DNA from: Bacillus crepusculi | Lineage (GTDB): Bacteria > Bacillota > Bacilli > Bacillales > Bacillaceae | Direction of reading: 5' to 3' | Assembly (NCBI RefSeq): GCF_014764715.1 | Contig: NZ_JACXXE010000001.1 | Span: forward strand, 682,001-746,000 | DNA: 64,000 nucleotides | Part shown: positions 38,484 to 49,120 of the stretch, piece by piece | Position numbering within the stretch: position 1 is the stretch's first letter | How the letters are laid out: each line of letters begins with the position of its first letter | Notes under the pieces: model-generated | Databases searched by the model: none | Seen by the model: the letters and a program-made list of their open reading frames with translations, nothing else | Told to the model about the DNA's origin: nothing | Translations under genes and position numbers: made by a program

Positions 38484-38517
38484 AAAAAGGACACCCATGC
38501 TGAGGGTGTCCCTTTTT
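38484..38517 (-). terminator. Proximal copy of the mntR terminator hairpin
   Basis: GGACACCC / GGGTGTCC stem with A-rich and T-rich flanks, directly after the mntR stop. Confidence 0.85.
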
Positions 38518-38518
38518 C

Positions 38519-38953
38519 TTAAGATTCTTGATTTGTTTGTTCGTTTTTCTTTTGAATCGCTTTCAGCTGTACAGATCGCTCGTCGTTTTCTTCAAAGAAT
38601 TGAACAAGATCGCCGATCCGGTCAATGCTGTTCCAGCTGAGATGATGCTCAATGCCTTCTACATCATCATAAATTTTCTCTTCATCTACACCAATGATTC
38701 TTAAAAATTGCTCTAGCAGTTCATGTCTGTATACGAGACGTTTTCCAATTTTTTTACCTTTCGGGGTTAAAATTAGACCACGATACTTCTCATAAATGAG
38801 GTATTCATCTTTATCTAGCTTCTGAACCATTTTTGTTACAGAGGAGGGATGGACAGCGAGGGCTTCTGCAATATCAGATACTCTGGCATATCCTTTTTCT
38901 TCTATCAGCATATAAATTTGTTCAATATAATCTTCCATACTAGGTGTAGTCAT
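38519..38953 (-). CDS. mntR: Manganese-responsive repressor MntR
   Basis: 144 aa DtxR-family regulator. Winged helix (about 1-70) and dimer domain. All known B. subtilis metal ligands are present at the same numbers: Asp8, Glu11, His77, Glu99, Glu102, His103. Represses Mn uptake genes. Followed by the duplicated terminator and repeat copy B. Confidence 0.96.
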   Translation of the reverse strand: MTTPSMEDYIEQIYMLIEEKGYARVSDIAEALAVHPSSVTKMVQKLDKDEYLIYEKYRGLILTPKGKKIGKRLVYRHELLEQFLRIIGVDEEKIYDDVEGIEHHLSWNSIDRIGDLVQFFEENDERSVQLKAIQKKNEQTNQES

Positions 38954-39038
38954 AAAACCCCTCCATAATGCACCTTTACTTAATAATCATAACAATTCTA
39001 CACCATCGCCCATTAAAAAACAAGAAGTGCCCATCTTC

Positions 39039-39875
39039 TTAACGCTTGTAATTCCAATCATCTGAGGCATATTTCGTTTTGGCGAGATGGTGGACAAACG
39101 CTAATTCTTCATCTGTCAGTTCATACGGCACAAGCTCGATATTTAATCCTTTTTCAAACCCTCGTTTAAACGCAACACGCGCATCGTCTATTGTACATGT
39201 CCGGTCTGAAATTTCATTGATCGCAACCGCCTTGTTTTTAAAGCTGCGCTGCATCCGCTCTCTTACCCGGTCGTTTGGATAAAGAAACAAATCGAACAAT
39301 TTGTCCTCATCAAGGTCAATTAAGATGGAGCCATGCTGAAGGATGACACCTTTTTGCCTCGTTTGAGCACTGCCTGCTACTTTTCTGCCTTCTACGACAA
39401 GCTCGTACCACGAAGGCGCATCAAAGCATACAGACGATCTTGGGTTTTTTAAGCTTTCCTTTTCTTTTTCTGTACGAGGAATGGCAAAATACGCATCGAG
39501 TCCCAGTTCTTTAAAGCCCTCTAAAATACCTTCTGAAATGACGCGGTATGCCTCTGTCACTGTGGCCGGCATCTCTGGGTGCTCCTCTGACACAATGACG
39601 CTGTAGGTCAGCTCCTGATCATGAAGAACCCCCCGCCCTCCTGTTGGTCTGCGGACAAATCCGAGACCATAGCGCTTGACCGCTTCCATGTTGATTTCTT
39701 TTTCAACATGCTGAAAATATCCAACAGATAATGTTGCCGGATTCCATCCATAAAAACGGATCACAGGCGGGATGAGCTTCTCACTATGCCAATAAAGCAA
39801 GGCTTCATCCATTGCCATGTTAAAGGCAGGGTCTTGGTTTCCTGTATCAATGAAACACCATTTCTCTTTTTGCAT
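39039..39875 (-). CDS. lipM: Octanoyl-[GcvH]:protein N-octanoyltransferase LipM
   Basis: 278 aa, LipM/LplA-like fold. [12 protein letters not shown] lipoyl-binding motif, catalytic Cys in [12 protein letters not shown] near residue 150 and Lys in GRKVAGSAQ. It loads octanoate on GcvH for lipoate assembly, which fits its location near the glycine cleavage genes. Confidence 0.93.
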   Translation of the reverse strand: MQKEKWCFIDTGNQDPAFNMAMDEALLYWHSEKLIPPVIRFYGWNPATLSVGYFQHVEKEINMEAVKRYGLGFVRRPTGGRGVLHDQELTYSVIVSEEHPEMPATVTEAYRVISEGILEGFKELGLDAYFAIPRTEKEKESLKNPRSSVCFDAPSWYELVVEGRKVAGSAQTRQKGVILQHGSILIDLDEDKLFDLFLYPNDRVRERMQRSFKNKAVAINEISDRTCTIDDARVAFKRGFEKGLNIELVPYELTDEELAFVHHLAKTKYASDDWNYKR

Positions 39876-39993
39876 ATAAAAATCCCTTCTCTTTTACGTA
39901 GTCAATGTTAGATGATGGTGGTGGCCACCGTTTTTCTCTCTACATCAGTCTATCAAATAGGGAAGGAATTGAAAATAATTCTTACCATTTATG

Positions 39994-40022
39994 ATGACAA
40001 GTTTCTTTCGCTTTACTATAAT
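39994..40022 (+). promoter_or_regulatory. Sigma-A promoter of yqhL
   Basis: ATGACA (39994-39999), 17 nt, TATAAT (40017-40022); 70 bp upstream of the yqhL start. Confidence 0.65.
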
Positions 40023-40091
40023 AGTATTTGTCTAAAACGTGTACCATCAGACAGGTCTCTGTGCTGATGCTCAAGAAGGAGTCGAGTCGTA

Positions 40092-40478
40092 TTGCCAATA
40101 TTCAACTATATCGTCCTCTCACTTTGTGGACTTTTCATTCTTTATTCCATCGGCAGTTACATTTATCAGCAGCGCATTATGAAAACGCTGACGGAAGAAG
40201 AATTCATTAAAGGTTACCGCAAAGCTCAACTTATTGACGTGAGAGAGCCAAATGAGTTTGAAGGCGGACATATTTTAGGGGCAAGAAACATCCCCCTTTC
40301 ACAACTAAAGCAGCGAAAAAATGAAATACGTCCTGACAAGCCTGTTTATCTCTATTGCCAAAATAATTTAAGAAGCGGAAAAGCAGCCCAAACGTTACGT
40401 AAAAATGGCTGTCGTGAGATTTATAATTTAAAGGGCGGTTTTAAAAAATGGGGCGGCCGCATCAAAACGAAGAACTAA
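40092..40478 (+). CDS. yqhL: Membrane-anchored rhodanese-like protein YqhL
   Basis: 128 aa. One N-terminal transmembrane helix (about 5-25) and a single rhodanese domain with active-site loop YCQNNLRSGKAA (Cys present). Possible sulfur carrier or phosphatase-like; substrate unknown. Start is TTG 40092 with AAGGAG 10 nt upstream. Confidence 0.88.
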   Translation: MPIFNYIVLSLCGLFILYSIGSYIYQQRIMKTLTEEEFIKGYRKAQLIDVREPNEFEGGHILGARNIPLSQLKQRKNEIRPDKPVYLYCQNNLRSGKAAQTLRKNGCREIYNLKGGFKKWGGRIKTKN

Positions 40479-40479
40479 C

Positions 40480-40523
40480 AAAAAAGACTCTGGGAGCTAT
40501 CCGCCCCCTTTGAGTCTTTTTTA
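40480..40523. terminator. Bidirectional terminator between yqhL and gcvPB
   Basis: AAAAAGACTC / GAGTCTTTTT with a loop of about 22 nt, between two convergent genes. Confidence 0.8.
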
Positions 40524-41981
40524 TTTTCTCTCAAACACAAGAACTGGATTTCGCGCAGCCTTTGTTTCATCCATTCGTTTGACAACCGTTGTATGCGGCG
40601 CTTCCTGCACCACTTCTGGATTCTCTTCTACTTCTTTTGCAATTTGAATCATCGCGTCAATAAATGCATCAAGTGTTTCTTTTGATTCTGTTTCAGTTGG
40701 TTCAATCATGATACATTCCTCTACATTCAGGGGGAAGTAGATCGTTGGCGGATGATAGCCAAAATCAAGTAATCGTTTGGCGATATCAAGTGTTCGCACA
40801 CCTAGTTTCTTCTGACGTTTACCTGAAAGAACAAATTCATGCTTACAGTGACGATCAAATGGCAAATCGTAATGAGCGCTTAAGCGGCGCATCATATAGT
40901 TCGCATTTAACACCGCATTATCTGTTACAGCCTTTAAGCCGTCCGGACCCATAGAGCGGATGTACGCATATGCTCTAACGTTAATGCCAAAGTTGCCATA
41001 GAATGGCTTCACGCGTCCAATTGATTCTGGACGATCGTAATCAAAGGAATAACGACCTTCCTTCTTCACAAGTACCGGCTTTGGCAAGTACGGAATCAAA
41101 TCTTTTTTTACGCCAACTGGGCCTGAGCCAGGACCTCCGCCTCCGTGCGGGCCTGTAAAGGTTTTATGAAGATTTAAGTGAACGACATCAAATCCCATAT
41201 CCCCCGGTCTTGCTCTGCTTAAAACGGCATTCAAGTTCGCTCCGTCATAATAAAGCTTACCGCCAGCTCCGTGAACGATTTCAGCCATCTCTAAAATGTT
41301 TTCTTCAAAAAGGCCGAGTGTATTTGGATTTGTCAGCATAAGAGCCGCTGTTTCTTCATTGACGACACGGCGCAGGTCCTCTAAATCGACAAGCCCATTT
41401 TCATCAGATGCAACGGTAATCGTTTCAAACCCAGCCACTGTCGCAGATGCCGGATTCGTTCCATGAGCCGAATCAGGCACAATGACTTTTGTACGCTGAT
41501 GATCTCCTCTTGCTTCATGATACGCACGGATCATCATGAGCCCCGTCCATTCGCCATGTGCTCCTGCCGCAGGCTGTAATGTCACTGCGTCCATACCTGT
41601 GATTTCTTCAAGATGATCACCTAGGTCATAAAGTAATTCTAGCGCCCCTTGCACAGTATCTGCTTCTTGAAGTGGATGAACTTGCGAGAAGCCTGCAAGA
41701 CGTGCGACCTTTTCGTTAATCTTTGGGTTATATTTCATCGTACAAGAACCAAGAGGGTAAAATCCGGAATCAACTCCATGATTACGTCTTGATAGCGCCG
41801 TATAATGACGCATGATATCTAGCTCAGATACTTCCGGTAGCTCAGCATCCTCATGACGGATGTACGTTTCATCAAATAAAGCCGGGAGCTCCTGTTCAGG
41901 TACATCTAAATCAGGCAGGCTATAACCAATTCTTCCTTCTTTGGATAATTCAAAAATGAGCGGCTGATCTGGTTTATTCAT
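40521..41981 (-). CDS. gcvPB: Glycine dehydrogenase (decarboxylating) subunit 2
   Basis: 486 aa PLP enzyme half. PLP lysine in [14 protein letters not shown] near residue 267. With GcvPA it forms the P-protein of the glycine cleavage system. ATG 41981 is chosen (GGGGGAT upstream, B. subtilis-like length); it overlaps gcvPA by 8 bp. Confidence 0.96.
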   Translation of the reverse strand: MNKPDQPLIFELSKEGRIGYSLPDLDVPEQELPALFDETYIRHEDAELPEVSELDIMRHYTALSRRNHGVDSGFYPLGSCTMKYNPKINEKVARLAGFSQVHPLQEADTVQGALELLYDLGDHLEEITGMDAVTLQPAAGAHGEWTGLMMIRAYHEARGDHQRTKVIVPDSAHGTNPASATVAGFETITVASDENGLVDLEDLRRVVNEETAALMLTNPNTLGLFEENILEMAEIVHGAGGKLYYDGANLNAVLSRARPGDMGFDVVHLNLHKTFTGPHGGGGPGSGPVGVKKDLIPYLPKPVLVKKEGRYSFDYDRPESIGRVKPFYGNFGINVRAYAYIRSMGPDGLKAVTDNAVLNANYMMRRLSAHYDLPFDRHCKHEFVLSGKRQKKLGVRTLDIAKRLLDFGYHPPTIYFPLNVEECIMIEPTETESKETLDAFIDAMIQIAKEVEENPEVVQEAPHTTVVKRMDETKAARNPVLVFERK

Positions 41982-43320
41982 GGCGATCCCCCAATTCCTT
42001 GATGAACGTATCAATTTCTTCTTTTGTTCTTAGCTCTGTCACAGCGACGAGCATGTGCTGCTGAAGCTCTGGATAATCCCGTCCCAAGTCATATCCGCCG
42101 ATGATTCCTTTTTCAAGCAATCGTTGATTGGCTTCTTTCACAGGTTCATGTAACTTGATCACAAATTCATTAAAATGGGCTCCTTCTACATCTGCCCGAA
42201 GCCCATATTTTTCAGCCTGCGTTTTGGCATAATGGGCTTTTTGCACGTTTTGATAGGCGATATCCTTTATACCTGTTTTCCCAAGCGCCGTCATCGCAAC
42301 AGATGCGGCTAATGCATTTAATGCCTGATTCGAACAAATATTTGATGTCGCTTTGTCTCTTCGAATGTGCTGTTCACGCGCTTGAAGGGTCAGCACAAAG
42401 CCACGGACGCCATTTTCATCTTCTGTCTGCCCGACTAAACGTCCTGGCACTTTTCGCATCAATTTTTTCGTGACGGCAAAATACCCACAATGAGGTCCGC
42501 CAAATGCAGCCGGAATGCCAAACGGCTGTGCATCACCAACAACAATATCTGCCCCAAGCTTCCCTGGCGGCGTTAGTAACCCGAGTGCAAGCGGATTACT
42601 TGAGACAATGAACAGGCTTTTCCCTTTATGCGCAATGGGTTCAATGTCTTTTAACGGTTCGACTACACCGAAAAAGTTTGGATATTGTACAAGAACTGCT
42701 GCTGTATCATCGCAGACGGCCTCTTCTAATGCAGCTAGATCTGTCTGCCCTTTTTTCGCAGGTACCTCAACGACTTCAATATGCTGTCCTTTGGCGTATG
42801 TTTTCAGCACTGCTCTTGATTCAGGGTGAACCGTTTCAGAAACAACCACTTTTTTCTTCTTTGTGTGACCTGCAGCCAGCATCGCCGCTTCAGCTAATGC
42901 AGTTCCACCATCATACATTGAGGAGTTGGCAAGATCCATGCCCGTCAGCTCAGCGATCATCGTTTGAAATTCAAAGATGGCCTGTAATTCACCTTGCGAA
43001 ATCTCGGGCTGATAAGGTGTATACGCTGTATAAAATTCAGAGCGCGAGATGACATGATCGACAATGACAGGCTGATAATGATCATACACGCCAGCACCAA
43101 GAAACGATGCATAAGAAACCGTATCCTTATTCTTTGCAGCTAATCGGGATAATTCCCTTACAAGCTCTGTTTCCGATGCGGCTTCTTTGATGTTGTATGC
43201 TCCTTTAAATCTGACTTTCTCTGGGATGTCTGAAAAAAGCTCATCAATCGACTGAACGCCGATGACATCCAGCATGTCTTTTTGATCTTGCTCTGTTTGC
43301 GGCAAATACCTGTGCTTCAT
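41974..43320 (-). CDS. gcvPA: Glycine dehydrogenase (decarboxylating) subunit 1
   Basis: 448 aa, N-terminal-half type P-protein ([34 protein letters not shown]-like [17 protein letters not shown]). Decarboxylates glycine and passes the aminomethyl group to lipoyl-GcvH. 16 bp after gcvT. Confidence 0.96.
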   Translation of the reverse strand: MKHRYLPQTEQDQKDMLDVIGVQSIDELFSDIPEKVRFKGAYNIKEAASETELVRELSRLAAKNKDTVSYASFLGAGVYDHYQPVIVDHVISRSEFYTAYTPYQPEISQGELQAIFEFQTMIAELTGMDLANSSMYDGGTALAEAAMLAAGHTKKKKVVVSETVHPESRAVLKTYAKGQHIEVVEVPAKKGQTDLAALEEAVCDDTAAVLVQYPNFFGVVEPLKDIEPIAHKGKSLFIVSSNPLALGLLTPPGKLGADIVVGDAQPFGIPAAFGGPHCGYFAVTKKLMRKVPGRLVGQTEDENGVRGFVLTLQAREQHIRRDKATSNICSNQALNALAASVAMTALGKTGIKDIAYQNVQKAHYAKTQAEKYGLRADVEGAHFNEFVIKLHEPVKEANQRLLEKGIIGGYDLGRDYPELQQHMLVAVTELRTKEEIDTFIKELGDRHE

Positions 43321-43336
43321 CCTTTATTCCCCCTCG

Positions 43337-44437
43337 TTATTTGCTTCTTTTATAAAATGGTGTAGCGACGATTTTGGCTTTTAGACGTTTTTTTCGAACT
43401 TGTACTTCCACCTCTGCCTGAAGCTGCGCCTCTGAGGTGTCGATCAAAGCAAGCCCGATATTTTTCTTTAACGTTGGAGACTGTGTACCCGTTGTAACAA
43501 TTCCAATCTGCTTCTCTCCTGAAAAAACTGGATAGTCTGTGCGCGGAATCCCTTTATCAATCATTTCAATCCCTACAAGCTTTCGCTTCGGTCCTTCTTC
43601 TTTTTGTTTTTTAAGTGCGGCTTTCCCGATAAAATCCGCTTCTTTATCCGTTTTAACAGCAAAACCAATCCCGCCTTCTAATGGAGATATATCCTTCGTG
43701 AGCTCCTGACCATAAAGCGGGAGTCTTGCTTCAAATCTCAAGGTGTCTCGTGCACCGAGTCCGCACGGTATTAACCCTTTAGGCTCGCCTGCTTCTAATA
43801 TAGCCGACCAAATGTGGACTGCATCTTCTGACTGGCAGTAGATTTCAAAGCCGTCTTCCCCTGTGTAGCCCGTTCTTGAAACAAGCACCTCTCTTTGAGC
43901 GATCTTAGCTTGTGATAAAAACGTAAATGGCTTGAGAGAAGTCACCTCTTCATCCGCCACATCCTTGATGATGTCAGCAGCAAGAGGTCCTTGAAGTGCT
44001 AGCAGGGCGATTTGATCAGAGACATTCTTGATCAATACGTCATCCTCACCTTGATGCTTAAGCAGCCAATCCACATCTTTTTCAATATTTGAAGCATTGA
44101 TCACAAGCAAATAGTTGTTCTTTTCTTTTTGGTAGACAAGCAGATCATCCACCGTTCCGCCATCTTCATAACACATGGCTGTATATAGTGCCTTACCGTC
44201 TGTCAGCTTAGACAGATCATTGGTTAATAACCTTTGTAAAAAAGGAAGGGCATCTTGACCTTTGACTTCCACCTCACCCATGTGAGACACATCAAAAAGC
44301 CCTGCTTTTGTTCGAACAGCTTCATGTTCTTCTTTAATGGAAGAAAATTGGACAGGTAATTCCCAGCCCCCGAAGTCAATGGTTTTTGCGCCAAGCGTTT
44401 CATACGCATGAAAAAGCGGTGTTCGTTTCAACATCAA
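43337..44437 (-). CDS. gcvT: Aminomethyltransferase (T-protein) of the glycine cleavage system
   Basis: 366 aa. [29 protein letters not shown] at the start (cited in part), folate-binding region, catalytic Asp in DVSHMGE. Transfers a methylene group to tetrahydrofolate. First gene behind the glycine riboswitch. Confidence 0.96.
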   Translation of the reverse strand: MMLKRTPLFHAYETLGAKTIDFGGWELPVQFSSIKEEHEAVRTKAGLFDVSHMGEVEVKGQDALPFLQRLLTNDLSKLTDGKALYTAMCYEDGGTVDDLLVYQKEKNNYLLVINASNIEKDVDWLLKHQGEDDVLIKNVSDQIALLALQGPLAADIIKDVADEEVTSLKPFTFLSQAKIAQREVLVSRTGYTGEDGFEIYCQSEDAVHIWSAILEAGEPKGLIPCGLGARDTLRFEARLPLYGQELTKDISPLEGGIGFAVKTDKEADFIGKAALKKQKEEGPKRKLVGIEMIDKGIPRTDYPVFSGEKQIGIVTTGTQSPTLKKNIGLALIDTSEAQLQAEVEVQVRKKRLKAKIVATPFYKRSK

Positions 44438-44500
44438 TCGTTTCCCCCTTTTTTCTTACAGTGCAGATCACAAGCTGAATTTTCAGAAAAAAATCACAGC

Positions 44501-44548
44501 AAAAAAGGACAGAGCGCTCCCTTTTATCAAAAAGAAGTCTCTGTCCTT
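44501..44548 (-). terminator. Riboswitch-controlled terminator before gcvT
   Basis: GGACAGAG / CTCTGTCC stem followed by T6 on the minus strand, 64 bp before gcvT. It is the expression platform of the glycine riboswitch. Confidence 0.85.
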
Positions 44549-44755
44549 GCACCTGAAAGTTTACAGCACAACGTGATTGTGCGTTTTCCCCTTTGGTGGT
44601 TTGCTAAAAACAATGAGCAAACACTCTCCAGAGTTGCGTCCGGTAAGAGTACTTTTGCCTGAGAGATTCACTGAATTCATCAGCTTGCTCCTTCGGCGCC
44701 TGCCAGTACAAAATAACCGCCAAGTCTCTCCCCATACCATCATCCGCTCATATTC
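44549..44755 (-). ncRNA. Tandem glycine riboswitch (gcvT leader)
   Basis: On the minus strand, aptamer 1 runs from ATATGAGCGG through GGAGAGAC, GGCGCCGAAGGAGCAA and CTCTCAGGCAAAAG. After a short linker, aptamer 2 follows with CTCTGGAGAG, ACCACCAAAGGGG and TTTCAGGTGCAAGGACAGAG. Both glycine aptamer signatures are present in the usual order. Glycine binding would prevent the terminator at 44501-44548 (family knowledge). The rest of the 44438-44987 gap holds the gcv promoter region and the AT-rich yqhH upstream region. Confidence 0.93.
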
Positions 44756-44987
44756 TTCACATTTATTGGACATACTATCAAAATGGGTGACTCATTTTCT
44801 AGATCACTTACCAACATCCTACCATTAGAAATGGATGAAGGGCAACAGAAAAATCATTAACATTTTTAAAATAAATGTTCAATATTGTTCGCTTTTATTG
44901 ATATATCTAGTCTTTTAAAGACCTCTTCAAAAATGAAGCGTTTAAAAACAGAACAATTTTATTATATACCAACTAGAAAGGCAGGCG

Positions 44988-46664
44988 ATGACATTGCATA
45001 TTCAAACGATTTTTGATCAGGAGTGGGCAAGTGAATTTCAGCAGCGGCTTTCAGCAGATGGACCCTGGGCGAACTGGGATATGTACCGTTTAGCGGCGCA
45101 GGTTCAGAAAGTCACGGCCATTGATTCATTCGAGGGGCTTCAAGCCCCGGCGCACCTGCCTGCATTCACCCCTTTAAAACACCAGCTTGAAGTAGCCAGA
45201 AGAGTCGTAGAAGAAATGAATGGAAAGGCCATTCTAGCAGATGAAGTAGGACTCGGGAAAACTGTAGAAGCAGGACTCATCATTAAAGAATACATGATTC
45301 GTGGTCTTGCCAAAAAGATTCTCATTCTTGTCCCCGCTTCTCTTGTGTCTCAATGGGTGCAGGAGCTACGGACAAAATTTTATATTGATGCTGTCGAACA
45401 GAAAAAGAGCTACGTGTGGGAGCAGTGTGACGTTGTCGTTTCCTCAATTGATACGGCCAAAAGACAGCCGCATCGAGACACGATTTTATCCATCGCCTAC
45501 GATATGGTCATTATTGATGAAGCACACAAACTGAAAAACAATAAAACGAAAAACTATGAATTTGTGAGAAATCTAAATAAGAAATTCTGCCTATTACTTA
45601 CGGCTACGCCTATTCAAAACCGGATCGGAGAAATATTTAATCTCGTTTCCCTTCTAAAGCCTGGCCATCTAGGGAATGAAGATCAGTTTAAAGATGTTTT
45701 TGCCAAAAAGGACTTGCAGCTTGAAGATCATGATCGATTGAAACAGCTCGTCAATAAAGTGATGATTCGTAACCGAAGACAAGACACGGGCATCGAGTGG
45801 TCAAAACGGCATGTCAAGACGATTTCCATTGATTTCTCCCCGACAGAGCAAGCGTTATACGATGAAATTTGCAAGCTGAAAGAGAACCCGTCTTATACGA
45901 AACACATGTTTTCCATTATGACCTTAGAACGAGAATGCTGCTCAAGCCGTGAGGCCGTCTATATGACGATTAAAAAAATGCAGGAAGAAGAAAAACACAT
46001 TCTAGGATCTTCTGCCATGGCGCAAATCATGGAGAAAATCAACCAAGTTGAGCAAAATTCAAAGGCACTAGAAGTCGTCAAACTTATTCAGCAGTTAAAT
46101 GAAAAGGTCATTATTTTCACTGAATATCGTGCGACACAAATTTATTTACAATGGTTTCTTCAGCAAAATGGCATTAGCTCGGTTCCATTTCGAGGCGGCT
46201 TTAAGCGTAGCAAAAAAGACTGGATGAAAGATTTATTTAGAGAACGGGCGCAAGTGTTAATTGCGACAGAAGCAGGCGGCGAAGGGATTAACCTTCAGTT
46301 TTGCAACCAAATCATCAACTACGACCTTCCGTGGAATCCGATGCGTCTAGAACAGAGAATTGGACGTATCCACCGTCTTGGACAAGAGCGGGATGTCCAC
46401 ATATACAATATGGCAACAAACGGAACAGTCGAGGAACATATTTTAAAGCTTTTATATGAAAAAATTCAGCTGTTTGAAAACGTCATTGGCGATCTAGATG
46501 ATATTTTAACGCGGATCGATATCCAAGATGCCGAAACAGAATTGCATCACATTCTCTTTCAGCACGAATCTGATGGAGACATGAAAAAGAAATTAACCCA
46601 GTTTGCTTCCTATTTAACAGAAGCACAAACACCACTTTTAGAAAAAAGACAGCAAGGCTCATAA
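44988..46664 (+). CDS. yqhH: SNF2-type helicase YqhH
   Basis: 558 aa Swi2/Snf2 ATPase. Walker A DEVGLGKT (85-92), Walker B IIDEAHKLKN (near 176), motif III LLLTATPIQNR, and C-terminal helicase motifs GINLQFCNQIINYDLPWNP and RIGRIHRLGQ (cited in part). Likely a DNA or RNAP-associated translocase like RapA; role unknown. Forms a pair with yqhG, 14 bp downstream. Confidence 0.92.
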   Translation: MTLHIQTIFDQEWASEFQQRLSADGPWANWDMYRLAAQVQKVTAIDSFEGLQAPAHLPAFTPLKHQLEVARRVVEEMNGKAILADEVGLGKTVEAGLIIKEYMIRGLAKKILILVPASLVSQWVQELRTKFYIDAVEQKKSYVWEQCDVVVSSIDTAKRQPHRDTILSIAYDMVIIDEAHKLKNNKTKNYEFVRNLNKKFCLLLTATPIQNRIGEIFNLVSLLKPGHLGNEDQFKDVFAKKDLQLEDHDRLKQLVNKVMIRNRRQDTGIEWSKRHVKTISIDFSPTEQALYDEICKLKENPSYTKHMFSIMTLERECCSSREAVYMTIKKMQEEEKHILGSSAMAQIMEKINQVEQNSKALEVVKLIQQLNEKVIIFTEYRATQIYLQWFLQQNGISSVPFRGGFKRSKKDWMKDLFRERAQVLIATEAGGEGINLQFCNQIINYDLPWNPMRLEQRIGRIHRLGQERDVHIYNMATNGTVEEHILKLLYEKIQLFENVIGDLDDILTRIDIQDAETELHHILFQHESDGDMKKKLTQFASYLTEAQTPLLEKRQQGS

Positions 46665-46678
46665 AGGAGAGTTGATCA

Positions 46679-47476
46679 ATGGAGCAGCGTGACATACACA
46701 CCTTTCTTCTCCGTTTCTTTCAGGCGAACCAATGCGACATACTAGAAGAAAGTGCAGGGCATATGACCGTACAACTGACAATCGAAATGGATAAGCTAAT
46801 TATGAACCGCCCTTTTTATTGGCACTGGCTCGAAAAAACAGGCGGTGTACCTGAGCCGCGGCAATTGACCCTCATCACCGATCAAAAAAAAGCTGGTGAC
46901 ACGGTCGAAGGTGAATTTGTCCACTTCGGCTCCCCTCGTTTATTTCAAATATTCGAGGCTGTTAAACAGCAGGGCAGATTTATCAGGCTCTACGAAAGAG
47001 TGAGGCCACTGAGCAACAACCAGATCGCACTGGAGCCATGGCTTGGTCTCAATGTGAAAATATCCTACCTTGCAGACCGTAAAAAGGATAAGCTGCTATC
47101 ACTTGGACTTCATCTCATACGAGGTGATGTCATAGAACAATTCCAACAAAAACTGGAAACCTGCGAGCTGTCGTCTCAAATTCCTGATTATTGCTTTACG
47201 ATGAGTACAATGATTAAACCAGAAAGCGGCGTCAAACGGCTCTATAGCCTTATGGAGCGTTATGCCTATGAGGAGCCGGACGATTGGGCGATAAGAGCTG
47301 TTCAAAAGTGGAAGGAAGACTCGGAACTTTTAAATCAATTTTATGAAGGGACTTCAGACACGTCTGTAGAATATGAAATAGAAAGACAAGCACTCAAAAC
47401 CTTATACGAACCAAAAATCAGTCTTACGATTGAAAATGGTGGGCTTTTTTACTTACAGCAAAAAAGAGGAGGTTGA
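46679..47476 (+). CDS. yqhG: YqhG family protein
   Basis: 265 aa, no membrane segment, function unknown. Conserved stretches include NRPFYWHWLEKTGG and RFIRLYERVRPL. Always coupled to yqhH in B. subtilis-type genomes, so probably a partner of the helicase (inference). Confidence 0.87.
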   Translation: MEQRDIHTFLLRFFQANQCDILEESAGHMTVQLTIEMDKLIMNRPFYWHWLEKTGGVPEPRQLTLITDQKKAGDTVEGEFVHFGSPRLFQIFEAVKQQGRFIRLYERVRPLSNNQIALEPWLGLNVKISYLADRKKDKLLSLGLHLIRGDVIEQFQQKLETCELSSQIPDYCFTMSTMIKPESGVKRLYSLMERYAYEEPDDWAIRAVQKWKEDSELLNQFYEGTSDTSVEYEIERQALKTLYEPKISLTIENGGLFYLQQKRGG

Positions 47477-47661
47477 CTCATGGTCCTCCTCCTCCCCTTC
47501 ATGTAACATACGATTTTCGATCAGTCAAAAGCAAAGTTTGTCTGTTTGTATTGGGCGGAAACATGACGCAAGCAAACTATGAGGTCTTACCACCTTTGTC
47601 TTTCCATTTAATGCGTTAAGTGCCTGAAATACACGATTCAGTATTTTAGGAGGGTATTTGT

Positions 47662-47826
47662 ATGGAAAAGAAAACGAACATATTAGACAATGAATGGGTT
47701 CAATTATTACGCGAAGCGCGCAAAGCAGGACTAACAGTTGAAGAAGTCCGTCATTTTCTCAAATCAAAGGAAAAGTCCTCTGAGTCTCCCCCTCTAGTAA
47801 GAAGTCATTCTATCAAACCTTTCTGA
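47662..47826 (+). CDS. sinI: SinI, antagonist of SinR
   Basis: 54 aa (too short for many gene callers). MEKKTNILDNEWVQLL followed by the helical EVRHFLKSK and the typical end RSHSIKPF, closely matching B. subtilis SinI. AGGAGGG lies 6-7 nt upstream of ATG. It binds SinR and releases matrix genes; sinI itself is activated by Spo0A~P in B. subtilis. The 185-bp upstream gap contains only weak 0A-like TTTGTC hexamers. Confidence 0.95.
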   Translation: MEKKTNILDNEWVQLLREARKAGLTVEEVRHFLKSKEKSSESPPLVRSHSIKPF

Positions 47827-47832
47827 ATGTGC

Positions 47833-47838
47833 TATAAT
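47833..47838 (+). promoter_or_regulatory. -10 element of the sinR promoter
   Basis: A perfect TATAAT 21 bp before the sinR TTG start, between sinI and sinR. The -35 region is weak. It matches the known separate sinR promoter of B. subtilis. Confidence 0.55.
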
Positions 47839-47859
47839 ATCGAAAGGAAGGTGATGACA

Positions 47860-48195
47860 TTGATTGGCCAGCGTATTAAACAATACCGCAATGAAAAAGG
47901 CTACTCACTATCAGAACTGGCCGAAAAGGCTGGGGTAGCGAAGTCTTATTTAAGCTCAATAGAAAGAAACTTGCAAACAAACCCCTCCATTCAATTTCTT
48001 GAAAAAATCTCCGCTGTTCTGGACGTCTCGGTTCATACACTGTTACACGAAAAAGATGAAACCGAATACGATGGTCAATTAGATAGTGAATGGGAAAAAC
48101 TAGTTCGAGATGCAATGACATCAGGGGTTTCGAAAAAGCAATTTCGTGAATTTTTAGATTATCAAATCTGGAAAAAACAGCAAGAAGAGGAGTAA
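47860..48195 (+). CDS. sinR: SinR, master repressor of biofilm genes
   Basis: 111 aa, the same length as in B. subtilis and nearly identical. N-terminal HTH (YSLSELAEKAGVAKSYLSSIER) and C-terminal oligomerisation/SinI-binding helices (DAMTSGVSKKQFREFLDYQ). Start is TTG 47860 with GGAAGGTGA 5 nt upstream; an in-frame ATG at 47854 is too close to that site. Represses tapA-sipW-tasA through GTTCTYT boxes present here at 50297-50422. Confidence 0.97.
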   Translation: MIGQRIKQYRNEKGYSLSELAEKAGVAKSYLSSIERNLQTNPSIQFLEKISAVLDVSVHTLLHEKDETEYDGQLDSEWEKLVRDAMTSGVSKKQFREFLDYQIWKKQQEEE

Positions 48196-48243
48196 AGCGC
48201 ACGTTTTAGCGCATACTCCTCCAATTGCTATGCAGAGCTTGAT

Positions 48244-48272
48244 ATCAGTCTAAAGACTGGCTTTATTTTTTA
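48244..48272 (+). terminator. Weak terminator after sinR
   Basis: CCAGTC-like stem (CAGTC / GACTG, 4-nt loop) followed by CTTTATTTTTT. It overlaps the tasA stop region. Confidence 0.4.
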
Positions 48273-49063
48273 TCTTCGCTGTGTGCTTTTTCGTTTTCTT
48301 TCACGTAGCCTTTTTCATCCGTATGCTTTTTGGGATTGATCGTTAAACCATTCCACTGAGTCGCTTCGAAGGAAAGATCAATTTGAATCGCATCGCCTTG
48401 GTATTTATTTTGGATATAGTGACCAGCTTTATCCTTCGTCTGGTCATTGACAAATTCAATGATCATTTCCATTTTATCGTAATCAAACGGATCCTTTGGA
48501 ATGCCGTCATACTCTGGAGCCGCTGTTCCATCAACGGTTGCTACATTGATTTTACCACTTTCATGCAAAAACTTCTCATCGACGGCATGACGAAGCTTTT
48601 CAAATGCGGTCTGATCCTGTTTTGATGTTAATAGATGCAGGTCAAGCAGGTTTGCATGGTCTAAAATAATATTTTTCGGATAACCATTTCCACCTTCGGC
48701 TCCAACTGTAAGAACACTCACCTGAAACTGACTAAGGAATTCTTCAGCTGTATTCTTACCGCCATTCTTCGCAGAAGTTCCATCTTTAAACTGGCTATAA
48801 TCAAGACTCATCAACACTTGATTAATGGCAAGCGACCCCTTATTTTCAAAATGAAATTCTTTCTTGATTCGGTCACCAGGTTTTAAGTTTGCAAGGTTGA
48901 TGGCGCCAGAGTTCTCTTTTGCAGATAAATTCAGCTCTCCTGTCGAGTAGACCGCGTTTGCCTTTTCCACATCATTAAATGCTGCCCATGTTCCCCCGCC
49001 GATTAACGCAATGCCTAAAGCCCCTGATAATACACCTAAACGAATTGATTTCTTCATTGCCAT
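48263..49063 (-). CDS. tasA: TasA, major amyloid-like biofilm matrix fibre protein
   Basis: 266 aa. Signal peptide about 1-28 (GIALIGGGTWAAF), processed by SipW; mature Camelysin/TasA domain with NLKPGDRIKKEFHFENKGSLAI and EGGNGYPKNIILD. The tail YVKENEKAHSEDKK matches B. subtilis. Last gene of tapA-sipW-tasA. Confidence 0.96.
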   Translation of the reverse strand: MAMKKSIRLGVLSGALGIALIGGGTWAAFNDVEKANAVYSTGELNLSAKENSGAINLANLKPGDRIKKEFHFENKGSLAINQVLMSLDYSQFKDGTSAKNGGKNTAEEFLSQFQVSVLTVGAEGGNGYPKNIILDHANLLDLHLLTSKQDQTAFEKLRHAVDEKFLHESGKINVATVDGTAAPEYDGIPKDPFDYDKMEMIIEFVNDQTKDKAGHYIQNKYQGDAIQIDLSFEATQWNGLTINPKKHTDEKGYVKENEKAHSEDKK

Positions 49064-49120
49064 GAATGAACCCCCTAATAATTTTTTTATTGAAACCTGA
49101 TTAGGTTACAAACGAAAAGA

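Noticed and set aside
44408..44828. Plus-strand ORFs opposite the gcv leader
   Set aside because: They lie on the antisense strand of the glycine riboswitch and have no ribosome sites or family resemblance.
47464..47493. GAGGAGG/CCTCCTC inverted repeat at the end of yqhG, as a terminator
   Set aside because: The stem is good but no T-run follows on the plus strand; left unassigned.
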